Source of the DNA: Homalodisca vitripennis
Taxonomy: Eukaryota; Arthropoda; Insecta; Hemiptera; Cicadellidae
Assembly: GCF_021130785.1 (NCBI RefSeq)
Contig: NC_060207.1
Location: 3,804,501 to 3,868,500 of the forward strand
Length of the DNA: 64,000 nucleotides
Direction of reading: 5' to 3'
Shown one piece after another: positions 24,401-35,190 of the stretch. Position numbers and translations under genes: made by a program. The notes beneath the pieces were generated by a model. The model ran no database searches, was not told where the DNA came from, and saw only the letters and a program-made list of their open reading frames with translations. The first letter of the stretch is position 1, and the number at the start of each line of letters is the position of its first letter.

Positions 24401-26264
24401 GACTGTTTACTTAGAGTACAGGGGCTTGGCGCTTGGATGGCGTTTCTAAAAATAGGTAATTTTTTTTAATAGCATTTTGACCATATGTTACTTCAACCCT
24501 TCATGTGTTAATACATCACACGTTAAAATCTCTTATCAGTATAATGATTTGGTTTAAAAATGAATTTATTCTGCTACTTTCTCATTACTACCATGGTTAC
24601 CCTTAAAACCAATTTTAAAATATTCGCCAACGCTCAACCATATCTAATAGAGTGTTCCTGGTATAGAAATGCAGCTTTAAGAACAATTTTAAGTCTGTAG
24701 GTAAGTATTTTCGAGATATCGATCGGAGAGACAGACAGACAGAGAAATAAAAATACAGTATTTCCAGCCCCACGAGTGATAGGCTGCGCTAACACTCAGC
24801 CAATAAGTTTCAACTAAATTATAATTAACTCTAAACACGTTCTACTTCTTATTTGAACATTTTATCAATCAATTACAAAATTCTAAACTCTTCAAACCGA
24901 ACATTGAGAACTTCACTTCAACCAAAACTAGGTTGCCACATTTCAATGATAATTGATTAAGGAAAGTTAATTTAAACTAAAGTCAATGAAAGTTTGAGAC
25001 AGAGAAACAAGTAAACGTCTGAGCCAATCAAACAGATTGTCCAAATTTATTAGATGTTCCAAGTTCCGCCTCGCTGAATAATATCTTTTCATCAGCTTTG
25101 GCATCCACTTCCACAGTTGCTCACTGTAAAGAGGTTCATTAAAGGGCTTACAAAAATTACTTACGAAACTTGACACAAGAAACTTAATTAACACCTACCA
25201 CACTCTATTTTCTGAAACTTCATTTACACAGATTAATACTTTATTTTATCTGAAATACCACAATTCTAGAAAGATGCCGTTAATAATCGTTAGTAGCCAG
25301 TTTAAAATATTGCAAACATTTAATTGTTATGTACGCTCAGTAAAAGTTTTACGTTTTTAAATTGTCTTTTACAACACACACAAAAATTATTCCATTATAT
25401 TTACGTTGAAAAATCTGATTTTCTGGTTATAGTTTTTCTGTAGGTTTTATATATTCACACCTGTATTCATTACCAAATTTTGAACCCGTTTCGATGAAAG
25501 GGAGAAAATATTACAAAATGAGTAACGATACAAATTGCGATATTCGACACACTGTTGCATTCTTTCGTTTAACACCAAATCAGTTGAAGTTTGTATATAC
25601 TGAAAGAAACCGGATATCAGTTTCATACTGGCTGCTTCATTCTTGTTATTTAGCGAGATATACACTATTCCTTCAGTTAGCTGAATCTCGCCTGAAGTTC
25701 AACTGCTGTCGATATAAATCAAACCATTATTATTGCAGAGATGTTGATATAATGATGTTACATATATTAATTATAGCAACATCATTTGACAATCTGAAAC
25801 ACTCTGGCCAGAAACTTTCAACCGTTTTATAGCAGACTTAAACACATTATAAAAAGCAAATATGTATTCACTATTTCTGAACACTTGACTTCAATGACGA
25901 GTAAACTATGAGTTTAGACAATATATTTAATATAGACTAGTATCACGACTAAAACTGTAAGCAGCAGACTAGTACTAAGGGTCTCTACATCTAAAAATAA
26001 ATGTGGAGTTAAATTATTATTCGTTTTAAAACTACTTTTTACTGTATACTTAAATATAAACTTCACGTATATTATTGTTGAATTATTTTGGTTTAATTCA
26101 CAACGATTTGTAATCATGGATTACCTTAGTTATCATTCCATCTTAAAAATAGGTACAAAATCTTTTTTAACAGGTTTGGGCAGTTATATATTGAAAACTG
26201 TTGTTTTATATAAGTATTCATTAAATGGCACTATGATTACTTAAGCTGTACCGTATTAGATCAT
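24401..26264. other. Spacer with a dispersed-repeat copy; no gene recognised
   Basis: About 24,725-24,755 has GATCGGAGAGACAGACAGAC, a CAGA-rich microsatellite-like tract. The plus-strand frame at 25,494-25,832 (112 codons) has no motif I know and overlaps an opposite frame; I leave it as unproven. The copy at 24,960-25,200 is listed separately. Confidence 0.45.
24960..25200 (+). repeat. Dispersed duplicate, copy 1 (relative at 35,780-36,022)
   Basis: Shares long exact words with the 35.8-kb copy in the same orientation, including CCAATCAAACAGATTGTCCA, TTTATTAGATGTTCCAAGTT, CGCTGAATAATAT, CTTCCACAGTT and AAACTTGACACAAGAAACT. In this copy the plus-strand reading contains stops that are absent from the other copy, so it is the more decayed of the two. 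Confidence 0.85.
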
Positions 26265-26550
26265 TAACAGTTACAGCTATTACAGGTAGCATGTCATTTC
26301 GGCCTGACATTTGTCGGATATAACGTTGTAACAATCGGGCGTCTCCAACCTATATAACAATCGTCAATGTTGAGACAAAACCTGATACTGTTGCCTGGGC
26401 TTTTTGTTTCAAATTGCGACAATTACAGGTAGCATGCCATGGCGACCTGACATTTATCTGATATTACATTGTGACAATTGGGCGCCTCAGCAATCTTCAA
26501 TTTTGACACAAAACCTGATACTGCTAGCCGTTCTTTTTGCTAAGCAGTTT
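26265..26550. repeat. Array A10, diverged 143-bp tandem duplication
   Basis: ATTACAGGTAGCATG occurs at 26,279 and 26,422. Both copies continue through CCTGACATTT, GGGCG and ACAAAACCTGATACTG. Identity is clearly lower than in the other arrays, so this duplication is older or not homogenised. Confidence 0.85.
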
Positions 26551-26554
26551 TTAC

Positions 26555-27104
26555 TTCCGTCATATACTGACTTCCTTTTAATAAATTGACGGTGGCGTAT
26601 TATTTCTCCACCATATTGCTAATAAAATTGACATTTTCAATAAAAAGTTTAAGTTTTGGTTTGTACACAAATGTAAATATTCCAATTTAAGTTTTAATAC
26701 ACTCTGATCATGAAAGGGTAGCAGAATTTCGAGGAAAGCATAAATTGAAGCAAACAGAAAACTGAAAATCTAATTAATGTGTAGCGATGAACTCGCCAAG
26801 TGAAACTTGAGAGCAAGACAGTACTTAAAACCCCAAAATATTAATACCATTAAGTCGATACCGGTAAAAAAGGGATTTTATGGTAAATATTATTTCTTAA
26901 TTTATTTAGACACGTGAATAAAAAATATATTGCAATCCTCGAAAGGAAGTGTTCTATTCGTTTAACACATATAGATGGGGAAAGCCCGATATCCTACTCC
27001 TTTCAACGTATCCTTCGTCAGCAACAAACAGCGAATTATGGTCACATTGTCCAATTTGGTGTGATAAGACTTGGTATTACATCTTTTTATAACAATCCAG
27101 ACCA
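26555..27104. other. AT-rich spacer
   Basis: No gene was recognised. A plus-strand frame at 26,914-27,183 runs into the SINE-like element and is probably chance. Confidence 0.5.
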
Positions 27105-27185
27105 GGGGTGCTCATGCCGAGCGGTTTCAGACGTCGGCCTGTATGCCAGAGTTAGAGGTAGCACAGGCTCACATCCTCGATGACC
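27105..27185 (+). mobile_element. tRNA-derived SINE-like head (Leu/Ser-type)
   Basis: ATGCCGAGCGG resembles a pol III A box (TRGCNNAGYGG, 9 of 11) and GGCTCACATCC, at 27,167-27,177, resembles a B box (GGTTCGANTCC, 8 of 11). The spacing and the intervening long-variable-arm layout are like a type II tRNA (Leu or Ser). The acceptor stem does not close properly, so this is not a working tRNA gene. About 60 bp recurs in inverted orientation at 33,795-33,870, which supports a dispersed SINE. The body and 3' end are not defined; the unexplained stretch to about 27,480 may be its body. Confidence 0.6.
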
Positions 27186-27481
27186 AAAGCACTGTTTATC
27201 AGAACCAATGACCTTGTACTGTATTAACCCTCCTCCTTATTTTTTTATCTATTTGAAGTTCGTTTTGACGATGTATAATTTGAAAGGTTAATAGGATTTC
27301 GGACATGTTAGAAAATGTATAACACTCGTTTATAGGAATGAAACTTACCCTCTCCCTCGGGTGTAAATCACTCAAACCGTTGTGTTATACACTGTGTAAC
27401 CGTGTACGGGCCAGTGCCCCATGAGGATCTGTCCTGCCTACAGAAGAAGGCTTAAAAAGGGGCCTCCGTTTCCTTCTTGCC
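27186..27481. other. Unassigned stretch, possible SINE body
   Basis: Lies between the tRNA-like head and array A11. It includes CCCTCTCCCTCGGG and GGCCAGTGCCCCATGAGG, GC-richer than the surroundings. No other copy was noticed in the window. Confidence 0.35.
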
Positions 27482-28078
27482 ACTTATGACTGGCTGGGTC
27501 CGGGGTGGAACTGATAAAACCGATATGTAATAACAAATCGATTATTTTGTCCGTTAAAAGCCACTGATGACTGACTGGGTCCGGGGTGGAACTGATACAA
27601 CCGATATGTAATAACAAATCGATTATTTTGTCCGTTAAAAGCCACTGATGACTGGCTGGATCCGGGGTGGAACTGATACAACCGATATGTAATAACATAT
27701 AATAATAACCTTGTACTGTAATAATAACCTATCATATAATAATATAATAATAACATATGTAATAACAAATCGATTATTTTGTCCGTTAAAAGCCACTGAT
27801 GACTGACTGGGTCCGGGGTGGAACTGATAAAACCGATATGTAATAACAAATCGATTATTGTGTCCGTTAAAAGCCACTGATGACTGACTGGGTCCGGGGT
27901 GGAACTGATACAACCGATATGTAATAACAAATCGATTATTTTGTCCGTTAAAAGGCACCGGTGACTGGCTGGGTCCGGGGTGGAACTGATAAAACCGATA
28001 TGTAATAACAAATCGATTATTTTGTCCGTTAAAAGCCACCGGTGACTGGCTGGGTCCGGGGTGGAACTGATACAACCT
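27482..28078. repeat. Tandem array A11, 81-bp unit, 7 copies with a 70-bp internal insert
   Basis: GGGTCCGGGGTGGAACTGAT (one unit GGATCC) occurs at 27496, 27577, 27658, 27809, 27890, 27971 and 28052. The spacing is 81 bp except for the 151-bp interval 27658-27809. That interval contains 70 extra bp made of ATAATAATAACC-like words apparently expanded from the unit's own ATGTAATAACA. Eighty-one is 27 codons, so the minus strand stays open for 86-175 codons; I regard these frames as by-products. Confidence 0.95.
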
Positions 28079-29299
28079 CTACCACTGATACGAGTGAATT
28101 AGAGTGTCAGAGAGAATTAAATTAACTGTATAAAACAACCCTCTAATGTAAGTGTATATCGCTATTGTTTTTTGTAGTGTTGTATGTGTGATAAATATTG
28201 TATTGTGTAATTTTCCAAAGTTAATTTGATGAGTGGTATTGTATTAGTATAAAAGCTCAAATATTGTGCAAATAAATAAATTTATTATAATAACTAATCA
28301 AGTGCACTTCCCAATTATTTTATTTAGTTAAAAGCGTGTTTCTGGTTTTTATTATTACATATTTAATGTCGAATGTATTCGCTTTTTCATTGACTTGTAA
28401 TTATGTCATACAACGGTTTTTGCCCATAGTCAATACATTTCGTTTTTAAAATCTAAACAGCTGGTAAAAACACAGAATAAATAAGGATAACAATAAAGGA
28501 TAAAAAGTCATTGGTACTTGCTAAACAGTGCTTCGGTCATAGACAGGCTTTGATTGTGTGGATTATTGAAGTGTGGATTATGCTGTGTGGTTAGTTTTTG
28601 TGCTCTTCATTTAACTGAACTAAAATGTAATTTTACTGAATTTATACCAGTGTGGGTGAGTTTTTTGTGGTAAAACATTTCAAGTATAACAATCTAAGAC
28701 ATTAGAAAATAATTTTTTCAGTTACCTAAACAAGAAAACAGTAATAAAAATTTAACTTACAGTTCAGCCTCCATAAGCACATGCTTTTAATTTGAACGTT
28801 ATTAAATTTTAAATAAAAATAGACACACACTATTTTCTGTATTCAAACTGCAAATTAATAAACTTAAACTGAAGAGACCTTTTGCTTTTATATAAATAAA
28901 AAGTAAATTTCAAGAAGATCTATTTTACAATGAAACAGGAAGTCAGAACTTTGAAATCAATACGCTTTGAAATGGATTGATTAAACAAGAGATTGACAGA
29001 ACTCTGCACAAGGAAAACAGCTGTCTGTTGCAACCATCTGGGTACAACTCTGTAGCTGATCAGCTCCTACAACCTTGTTATCTCCTACAACCTTGTTATC
29101 TCCTACAACCTGCTGTGTTTACAATAACCAAACAACAGATAGCAACTGTTACAGTATAATTATTGTTAGTGATTGCTTGTTTAAACACATAGTTTAATTG
29201 TGAATTTTGGTGGCCATTTTGAAATAGACTAATGACTTTTTTGAATTAATAATAATTGTTTAATTTTTAATAACATCTGCACTTATTTGGCTGATCAGT
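28079..29299. other. Spacer with an 18-bp minisatellite
   Basis: CTCCTACAACCTTGTTAT repeats about 2.7 times at 29,067-29,112. The rest is AT-rich with no recognised feature. The 5' UTR of the following LINE may begin somewhere after about 29,160. Confidence 0.55.
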
Positions 29300-29317
29300 G
29301 AGATATTGCTGATCAAA

Positions 29318-30350
29318 ATGTCAAAATACCCATGTGGAGAATGTGACACTGGTGTCAAATACTCAGGTATCCGCTGCACTGGGACTTGCAACAAGTGGTT
29401 CCATGCTAGGTGTGTAAATATATCAGAGACCAAGCTGAAGAAATTCAGTAAAGCAACAGATTGAGGCATGGTCATGTCATAATTGCTTCAAACATTTTGA
29501 ATAAGTCCACAGAAATTATGGTACTAGAAAACAAGATTGATTCTTTTAATAAATGATGAGGTAATGGATCATGAGACTTCACTGTCTCTTGCAGCAGAAG
29601 TAGGTCAGGGCCCTTCTACTGGAAAATACTCAGTTGAAAACAAGAACTTCATAACTTAAGACTGAAAAAAATCACAGCGAGAAGCAGAACTCGAAGACCA
29701 ACTGCATGCAGTTCAAGAATCTGGGAGAGAACTTTGTAACAAAATAACTTCCATGGAACGAGAAATCCAGTTTTTGCTGAAAAAACTCCAAGAAGAGATT
29801 AAGTTAAAGGAAGAATTAATTAAGGATGGCCGAAACGGTAAAATCCCTCCTAACTATAAAAGTTAAAGACTTACTCGACTTGCAATCACACTATAAAACT
29901 GGAGCTTAAAAACTCCTTGGAAAGATGGCAAGAAAAAAACAGCTTATTGCAACAACATTCAACAGAAACTTGACGATCTTTCCGGCGATATTGTAAAGAA
30001 CAAAGAAGAGCTCCTAGCCAAAGATGAAACCATCACAGCACTGGCGGAAAAGTGTGGAGAGTTGGAGTCAGGGATATTAGACAGAGACAATGCAATCAAG
30101 TCTTACTGTACAAGATTTTTCCCATAAAACCAGAAGTTACTTGAAACCTCATCCACCTCACTTGACAAGTCACACTGACCAAACTGTACAGGGACACAAA
30201 ACAAAAACGGACTCAGTGGGACTCAATACACCCTTAACATTTCCTCCTCCACAAAGTCTGGGCTCCAAGTAGCCAACTAAAACACCCAAACAAGACCAGT
30301 TTAGAGCATATCTTTACAAAAAATCAAACACCAACAAACCCTACATTTAG
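29318..30350 (+). pseudogene. LINE ORF1 remnant: PHD finger plus coiled coil
   Basis: The ATG at 29,318 opens MSKYPCGECDTGVKYSG. Cys and His spacing CGEC, CTGTCNKWFHARC and, after a +1 shift near 29,460, WSCHNC makes a C4HC3 PHD-like finger. Such fingers are known in ORF1 of CR1-type elements, where ORF1 binds the element's RNA. From about 29,670 to 30,110 heptad-like charged stretches follow in changing frames (ELEDQLHAVQESGREL, then EREIQFLLKKLQEEIKLKEE, then IVKNKEELLAKDETITALAE), as expected for a coiled coil. Stops and shifts break it at least four times. The start is chosen because the Cys pattern begins six residues after this ATG. Confidence 0.78.
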
Positions 30351-30407
30351 GGATGACCCCACTTACACTTACTAACCTGATGGACAAACGCCACTGAGCA
30401 GCTAAAT

Positions 30408-30707
30408 ATGTGCAATATAAAGAAACCTGCAGTTACTTCAGATGAAGTCGTTATTCCACTTAAAGAGCCAATAGCCAGCCCTTTAAAAAAGTTTATAAAG
30501 GACCCCCTATCACTGCTAAAAAATTGGTTGACAAGGAATCCTTCGAAGATTTTTTTTAATAGAAACATTGAAGAAGCCCTCAAAAACAGCTCCAAATCTA
30601 CTTACAGTTTTAGCTGTGATAATAAATGTTCTGTTACAGAGGGTTCAAAAGATAATTTTTTAGAATTTGGAGAGCTAACAAAGGCCAAAATGAAGGAAAT
30701 GAACTAG
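30408..30707 (+). pseudogene. LINE fragment between ORF1 and endonuclease
   Basis: An open stretch of about 99 codons, rich in Lys, Ser and Asn (for example TRNPSKIFFNRNIEEALKNS), lies between the coiled coil and the endonuclease. It has no known domain. It is probably the C-terminal part of ORF1 or the inter-ORF region of the same element rather than a separate gene. Confidence 0.5.
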
Positions 30708-30756
30708 ACATCCCACCACCCCAAGTTGTAACTAATACAAAGGCTCAAAAATCAAG

Positions 30757-31440
30757 AAAACTGTCAATTTTTCACCAAAATATTGACAGACTTTGGCAAT
30801 AAAATTGATCGGCTTGCTCATTTTTTGCATACTTCTAACCCGGGCATTTTTAGTAATAAGTGAACACGGACTAAAACTGTGAAACAATTAAAATTGGAAA
30901 AATTCCAAATTATTCTCTAATAACTTCTTTCAATAGAGAACACCATATAAAAGGAGGAAATTGCTATCTACAGAAATAACATGATTGGTTATGAAGTCAA
31001 AAGTCTCAACTTAGAGAACCTAAGTATTGAACTAACATGTGAAGTCGCTGCTGTGAAACTCCAGATAACCAGGAAACGGCATTTGTATATTCTTGGTGCT
31101 TACCGTCCACCTAAAGCATCTCTCAGCCAGGCACTTTTAATCCTTTCCGATCTTCTGGAAAGAATTCCACTGGAGAACAGCGGGATTTGCCTGGTTGGGG
31201 ATTTTAACGTTGACATGTTAGATAAGACAAAAAGAGAAAAAATACTATTTGATGAAGCTCTTGCTCCTTTTGACATGATTCGACTAGATCTCCCACCTAC
31301 CAGAATTACTCACACCTCTTCAACTTCTATTGACATGGTTTTGTACAAACTTCGATTTTAACTCTATTTCTGTTGATGTTGTGCACACAGGACTTTCAGA
31401 CCATACAGGGCAATTTACGTCTGTGGACATACCTTCGAAA
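30757..31440 (+). pseudogene. LINE ORF2 endonuclease (EEP/APE-like) remnant
   Basis: This is the domain that nicks target DNA. An N-terminal NIDRL...NKIDRLAHFLHTSNPGIF-like stretch is spread over two frames near 30,770-30,870. The cleanest part starts near 30,981. YILGAYRPPKASLSQA and CLVGDFNVDML match the EEP motifs around the catalytic Asp and Asn, and PTRITHTSSTSIDMVL matches the later strand. A frameshift near 31,345 moves the reading to the frame with TGLSDHTGQ, whose SDH is the conserved C-terminal catalytic motif. The key residues visible are intact, but the frame is broken and the N-terminus has stops, so it is inactive. Confidence 0.85.
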
Positions 31441-31493
31441 CAGCTGAAAGGAACATCATTGACAAAAAGGTTTTTTAATAATAATAACCTTAC

Positions 31494-33590
31494 ATGCCTC
31501 AAGGGATTACTATCTATCCAGAGCTGGGAAAAGGTATATGGAGTCCAGCAGTGCAGAAAGAAGCCTATTGCAACTTCCTTTCCATTTTAACATCGGCTAT
31601 GGACATTGCCTGTCCTGTGACCAAAACAAGAGTCAAGCCTAGTCGACAGAATAATCTTGAACTACTAAATCCTGATATTGACCTGCTAAGGAAACAATTC
31701 CTGAAAGCTCAGGATCGTTATTTGTCAACCAACAGCCAAGAAGACAAAGTAAGGGCCTCAGCAAAGAAGAAGACATATGACCTTAAGTTGAAAGAAGTAA
31801 AAAAACAAACAAATGAAGCACATATTAACCAAGCCTCTAATAAAAGCAAAGCAATCTGGAAACAATAAATAAAGTAAGACCTTCGAAAGAATCACCTCAA
31901 GAGGAGGAATGGCAGATTAACACTGGCTTGGAAACAGTCTCCGACATTGGTGAGGTGGCAAATATTTTCAATGAATATTTCGCTACAATAGCAGAGAAAA
32001 CTTTAAAGAAAGAAAAATAACAGTTACCAACAAAGGAATAACACTAATATACCTACCTGACCTTACAGCTAACACTATTTCATCCTTTCAACCTTAATGT
32101 TGAACGAAGTACTTAACACAATTAACAAATTGAAATCTTCTACGTCTTCCGGAATAGATGAAGTTTCAAGCTAATCTCCTAAAATCTTGCAGACTGGAAC
32201 TCTGCCATCCTCTTTCCGATGTTATCAATAAATCAATGAGCCAAGGGGTATTTCCTTCTAAATTGAGACTCTCAAAGGTGTTTCCTCTACACAAACAAGG
32301 AAGCAAATATGAGATTCAAAACTACAGGCCAATTTCTTTAGTTCCAACAGTTTCAAAGGTTTTGGAGAAAATAGTTTTGAGCAGATTAATGGATCATCTT
32401 AACAAAAACCACTTAATTCCTGACAGACAACACGGCTTTCTAGCGGGGAAATCAACCATTACAGCATTGACAGACCTAATCGAACACATAATTGACAATA
32501 TTGACGCAGGCAACACAGTCACAAGCACCTTTCTTGATCTCAGTAAAGCTTTTGATTGTCTAGATCACGGCCTACTTTTAAGCAAGTTGAGCTCATTGGG
32601 CATAAAGCACTCTGTTTTGAATTGGTTTGGCAGCTACTTAACAGGACGAAAACAAATAGTATCCAATCAAGCATACTCTAAATGGAAAAACAGAAACTGG
32701 AATATCTTCCCCTCTACCCATAACCAGAGGAGTGCCCCAAGGATCTGTAATGGGCCCAGTACTGTTTTCTTTTATTTATATCAGATCTTCCATCCCATAT
32801 AAACCACTTTAGTTATCCTGTCATATATGCTGATGACACAGTTTCTTGTATCTAGCAACAAATTAATAGAGCAACTTGAAATAAGCACCTTCATATCTGT
32901 TAATATGGCTCAACAGTACTGTCTGAACAATGATCTAGTTTTTCAACGAGTGCAAAACAAAACAGTTAATTTTAGGAAGACATGACGATGCAGTTTGCGA
33001 AACTCAGGGTTGGAACGTGTCTTATCAACTAAACACCTTGGTGTCACTCTAGATGAAAAATTGTCTTGGAGCCACCACATTGACGAGATGTGCCACCAAC
33101 TTAGCTCGGCTATTTTTGCCATAAAAAGAGTGAAAGCTACAAGTACATTTGATGGCAACAAGGATCACTTATTTTGCACTCTTTGAATCAAAGATCAGAT
33201 ATGGCATAATCTTATGGGGAAACAGTTCATGCAGTAATTTAAATAGGATTTTGGTCCTTCAAAAAAGAGCCTTAGAACAATGGCTAGCCTTCAACCCCTT
33301 GACAGCTGTCGTGAAGTCTTTAAGAACTTTAATATTTTAACTGTGACATCCCTGTATATTTTAGAAGTTGTTTATTTGCCTGCAGACTCAAGTTACAAAA
33401 AACAAAGACATACATGGGCGACAAACTCGCCATGCCGACGATTTCATCCTTCAATCCCACCGGACTGCCTTGTTTTGAAAAAAAGCCTTTCATATGCAGG
33501 GGCAAAACTATTTAATGTTCTACCTGACGAGTTGAAGACTCAAGATTCAGCTACAATGAAGAAGACAACTTTCGAGAATGGCTAATCAAT
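31494..33590 (+). pseudogene. LINE ORF2 linker and reverse transcriptase remnant
   Basis: This is the RNA-templated DNA polymerase of the element. A charged linker spans 31,494-31,868, followed by a broken stretch to about 32,150. RT motifs follow. NYRPISLVPTVSKVLEK and QHGFLAGKSTITALTDL are present in the 32,158-32,802 frame, as is FLDLSKAFDCLDHGLL with the first catalytic Asp. After a shift near 32,695, ITRGVPQGSVMGPVLF follows, and YADD lies at 32,826-32,837 in yet another frame. Downstream are TKHLGVTLDEKLSWSHHID (about 33,030), KIRYGIILWGNSSCSNLN (about 33,195) and YAGAKLFNVLPDELKTQ (about 33,496). At least five shifts or stops break it, so it is inactive. Confidence 0.9.
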
Positions 33591-33770
33591 AAATCAATTT
33601 ACACAATGGACGAGTTCATGACACATGCTGGAGGAACACTCCTCAGCATTGACTACAAAATACCGGAAGAAACACTTTGTAAACCATCTTATTCTGGTTT
33701 CTATTCTACCTGTCTTTCTTACTGTAACTTGACGCTTATTCTGTTCTTATATGATTATGATTAAAGTATT

Positions 33771-33794
33771 ATTGATTGATTGATTGATTGATTG
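33771..33794 (+). repeat. (ATTG)n tail of the LINE
   Basis: Six tandem ATTG units end the element, as is usual for CR1/L2-type tails. The bases immediately following are the 3' end of an inverted SINE-like element. Confidence 0.85.
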
Positions 33795-33870
33795 AGCCTG
33801 GGCCTGCGCTATCTCTAACTCTCTGGCATGTAGTTCGACTTCTTAGACTCTCGGCATCGGTCAAACATAC
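33795..33870 (-). mobile_element. tRNA-derived SINE-like head, inverted copy
   Basis: Read on the minus strand it gives GATGCCGAGAGTCTAAGAAG (A-box region), then ACATGCCAGAGAGTTAGAGA and TAGCGCAGGC. These align with the 27,105-27,185 copy, which has ATGCCAGAGTTAGAGGTAGC followed by ACAGGC. The B box is poorer here. Its 3' end meets the LINE's ATTG tail without a gap, so one inserted beside or into the other. Confidence 0.58.
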
Positions 33871-34140
33871 AAGTAATAATTATAATACATACATTCCAAG
33901 CTATAACAATTTTTATAAGTTGTAGCTTGCACCGATGGTCGGAGGCATTGGTGTCACAACTAAAACTACTGAAATAATAGTTAAAGTATGTGTAAAGTAA
34001 TAATCTATATGTTATAACATCGTTTGTTTTTTCTGTTAAATCCTATAAAACAAAGGAAACAGTTTTTATGATTCTTTAAACGAGATTAGAGAGTATTTTT
34101 AGTGTTTCCAACAGTCTAGACTAATGCCTTCGGCCATAAT

Positions 34141-34165
34141 ACGGGCTGCGGCAGCCCCTACCCGT
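34141..34165. other. GC-rich hairpin
   Basis: ACGGG at 34,141-34,145 pairs with CCCGT at 34,161-34,165. Within it GGGCTGC and GCAGCCC form a 7-bp stem around one G. The two stems overlap and so compete. It is an isolated GC-rich spot in AT-rich DNA; no role can be assigned. Confidence 0.55.
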
Positions 34166-34319
34166 ACTGACGGTGATGAACGAAATCATCCCTCGAGATA
34201 GTATGTATCAGTATCACGTACCGGAATAAAACTCAAGAGGGTCGATCGTAATTTCCAGAAAACATAGCTTTATGTGTTTAAGGTCTAGATGAATAGGTTA
34301 AAAGTGATGGACACACATC

Positions 34320-34450
34320 AGATGTTGACCCCAAACACGAACACAGCACGTAACTCTCCCGAGATACCCTCGCTTCCCTCATTATTTAGTTTATCTCACG
34401 TAATTTGACTTCTAATGTAGTGCAGTCAGGGGAGACCAGGGAAATACTGA
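34320..34450. repeat. Diverged dispersed repeat, copy 2
   Basis: Relative of 18,270-18,450 in the same orientation. It lacks the C15 run and a short ACGTCGAGACTTCAG-like segment present in copy 1. Confidence 0.68.
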
Positions 34451-35039
34451 CGCATTAAGATTCTGTAACACTTAGAGTAAAACACGCTATTTTATATAGA
34501 GTTATCATTCTTATTGAGATGTTGTCGATGTATTATGCATTAAACAGTGATGCAATTTTTAATCAGTTTCAGTAAACTTTCCTATTTATTCCTTTACACA
34601 ATGTATGGTATCAAGGTTATCGCCACTCAGTTAAAGGTTGCCTTTTTCACTTATTTATTTCTAGAAATGGTTCGTTATTTCACAACATAGACTGCATAGT
34701 TAAATTATTTAAAATTGGGGTTTTTTACATTCTGGTAACTCTCTTATCAAAATTGTAGCCCCCTTAAAGCAAAAATTCTTTCAAAATATTTAATTTTTAT
34801 AATTCACTTTTACACTAAAGGCAAAAAGTTAAGTTATTAGTTTTTTTAAAGGCAAAATGGCGTTAAGAAGCCAAACTTTTAATGTTTTAGATAATGTATT
34901 AACACACCACGCACTAAATTGTTCCTGTTGTAGAAACACATGTGTATATATTAACTTTCGCCTTCAAATTAAGCTGGTTTGATGAATTTACAATCTAATA
35001 TTTTAAATTGACAGTCACACATGAAACTGCGAATTAGTT

Positions 35040-35190
35040 CTTGCCGTAAGAGATATCTACCAGACCACTACACAACCACATGGTAAGTATAGGGTACTAA
35101 GGGTTAGTGCTAGTAAAATAATAAAAGCTCTAACAACATAGCCAGTCTTACTTCGAATTGCATAAACAGAGACTAAAAATAATAACTTTC
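35040..35190. repeat. Diverged dispersed repeat, copy 2 (relative at 17,850-17,980)
   Basis: Shares the ordered words ATGGTAAGTA, GGGTTAGTGCT, AATAAAAGCTC and ACTTCGAATTGCATAAAC with copy 1, in the same orientation. Confidence 0.58.

Larger units (their letters stand above)
29300..33795 (+). mobile_element. Non-LTR retrotransposon (CR1/Jockey group), nearly full length, inactive
   Basis: The order is a PHD-type zinc finger and coiled-coil ORF1, then ORF2 with an apurinic-type endonuclease and reverse transcriptase, then a short 3' UTR ending in (ATTG)n at 33,771-33,794. This is the normal layout of a target-primed LINE of the CR1/L2/Jockey assemblage. Both ORFs carry several frameshifts and stops, so no intact protein can be made. 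The 5' boundary is not certain and no target-site duplication was identified. The clade is inferred from the ORF1 PHD finger, the LGVTLDEKLSW and RYGIILWGNSS motifs after the RT and the tetranucleotide tail, without a tree. Confidence 0.88.

Noticed and set aside
25494..25832. 112-codon plus-strand frame as a gene
   Set aside because: No recognised domain or splice context was found, and it overlaps an opposite open frame. Composition is like the spacer. Not excluded, but not supported.
27105..27185. A functional tRNA gene
   Set aside because: A- and B-box-like sequences are present, but the acceptor stem does not pair, the B box deviates at three positions, and a partial inverted copy exists elsewhere. 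A SINE or pseudogene fits better.
27438..28075. Minus-strand frames of 86-175 codons in the 81-bp array
   Set aside because: They overlap one another in different frames and follow the 27-codon period. No motif is present.
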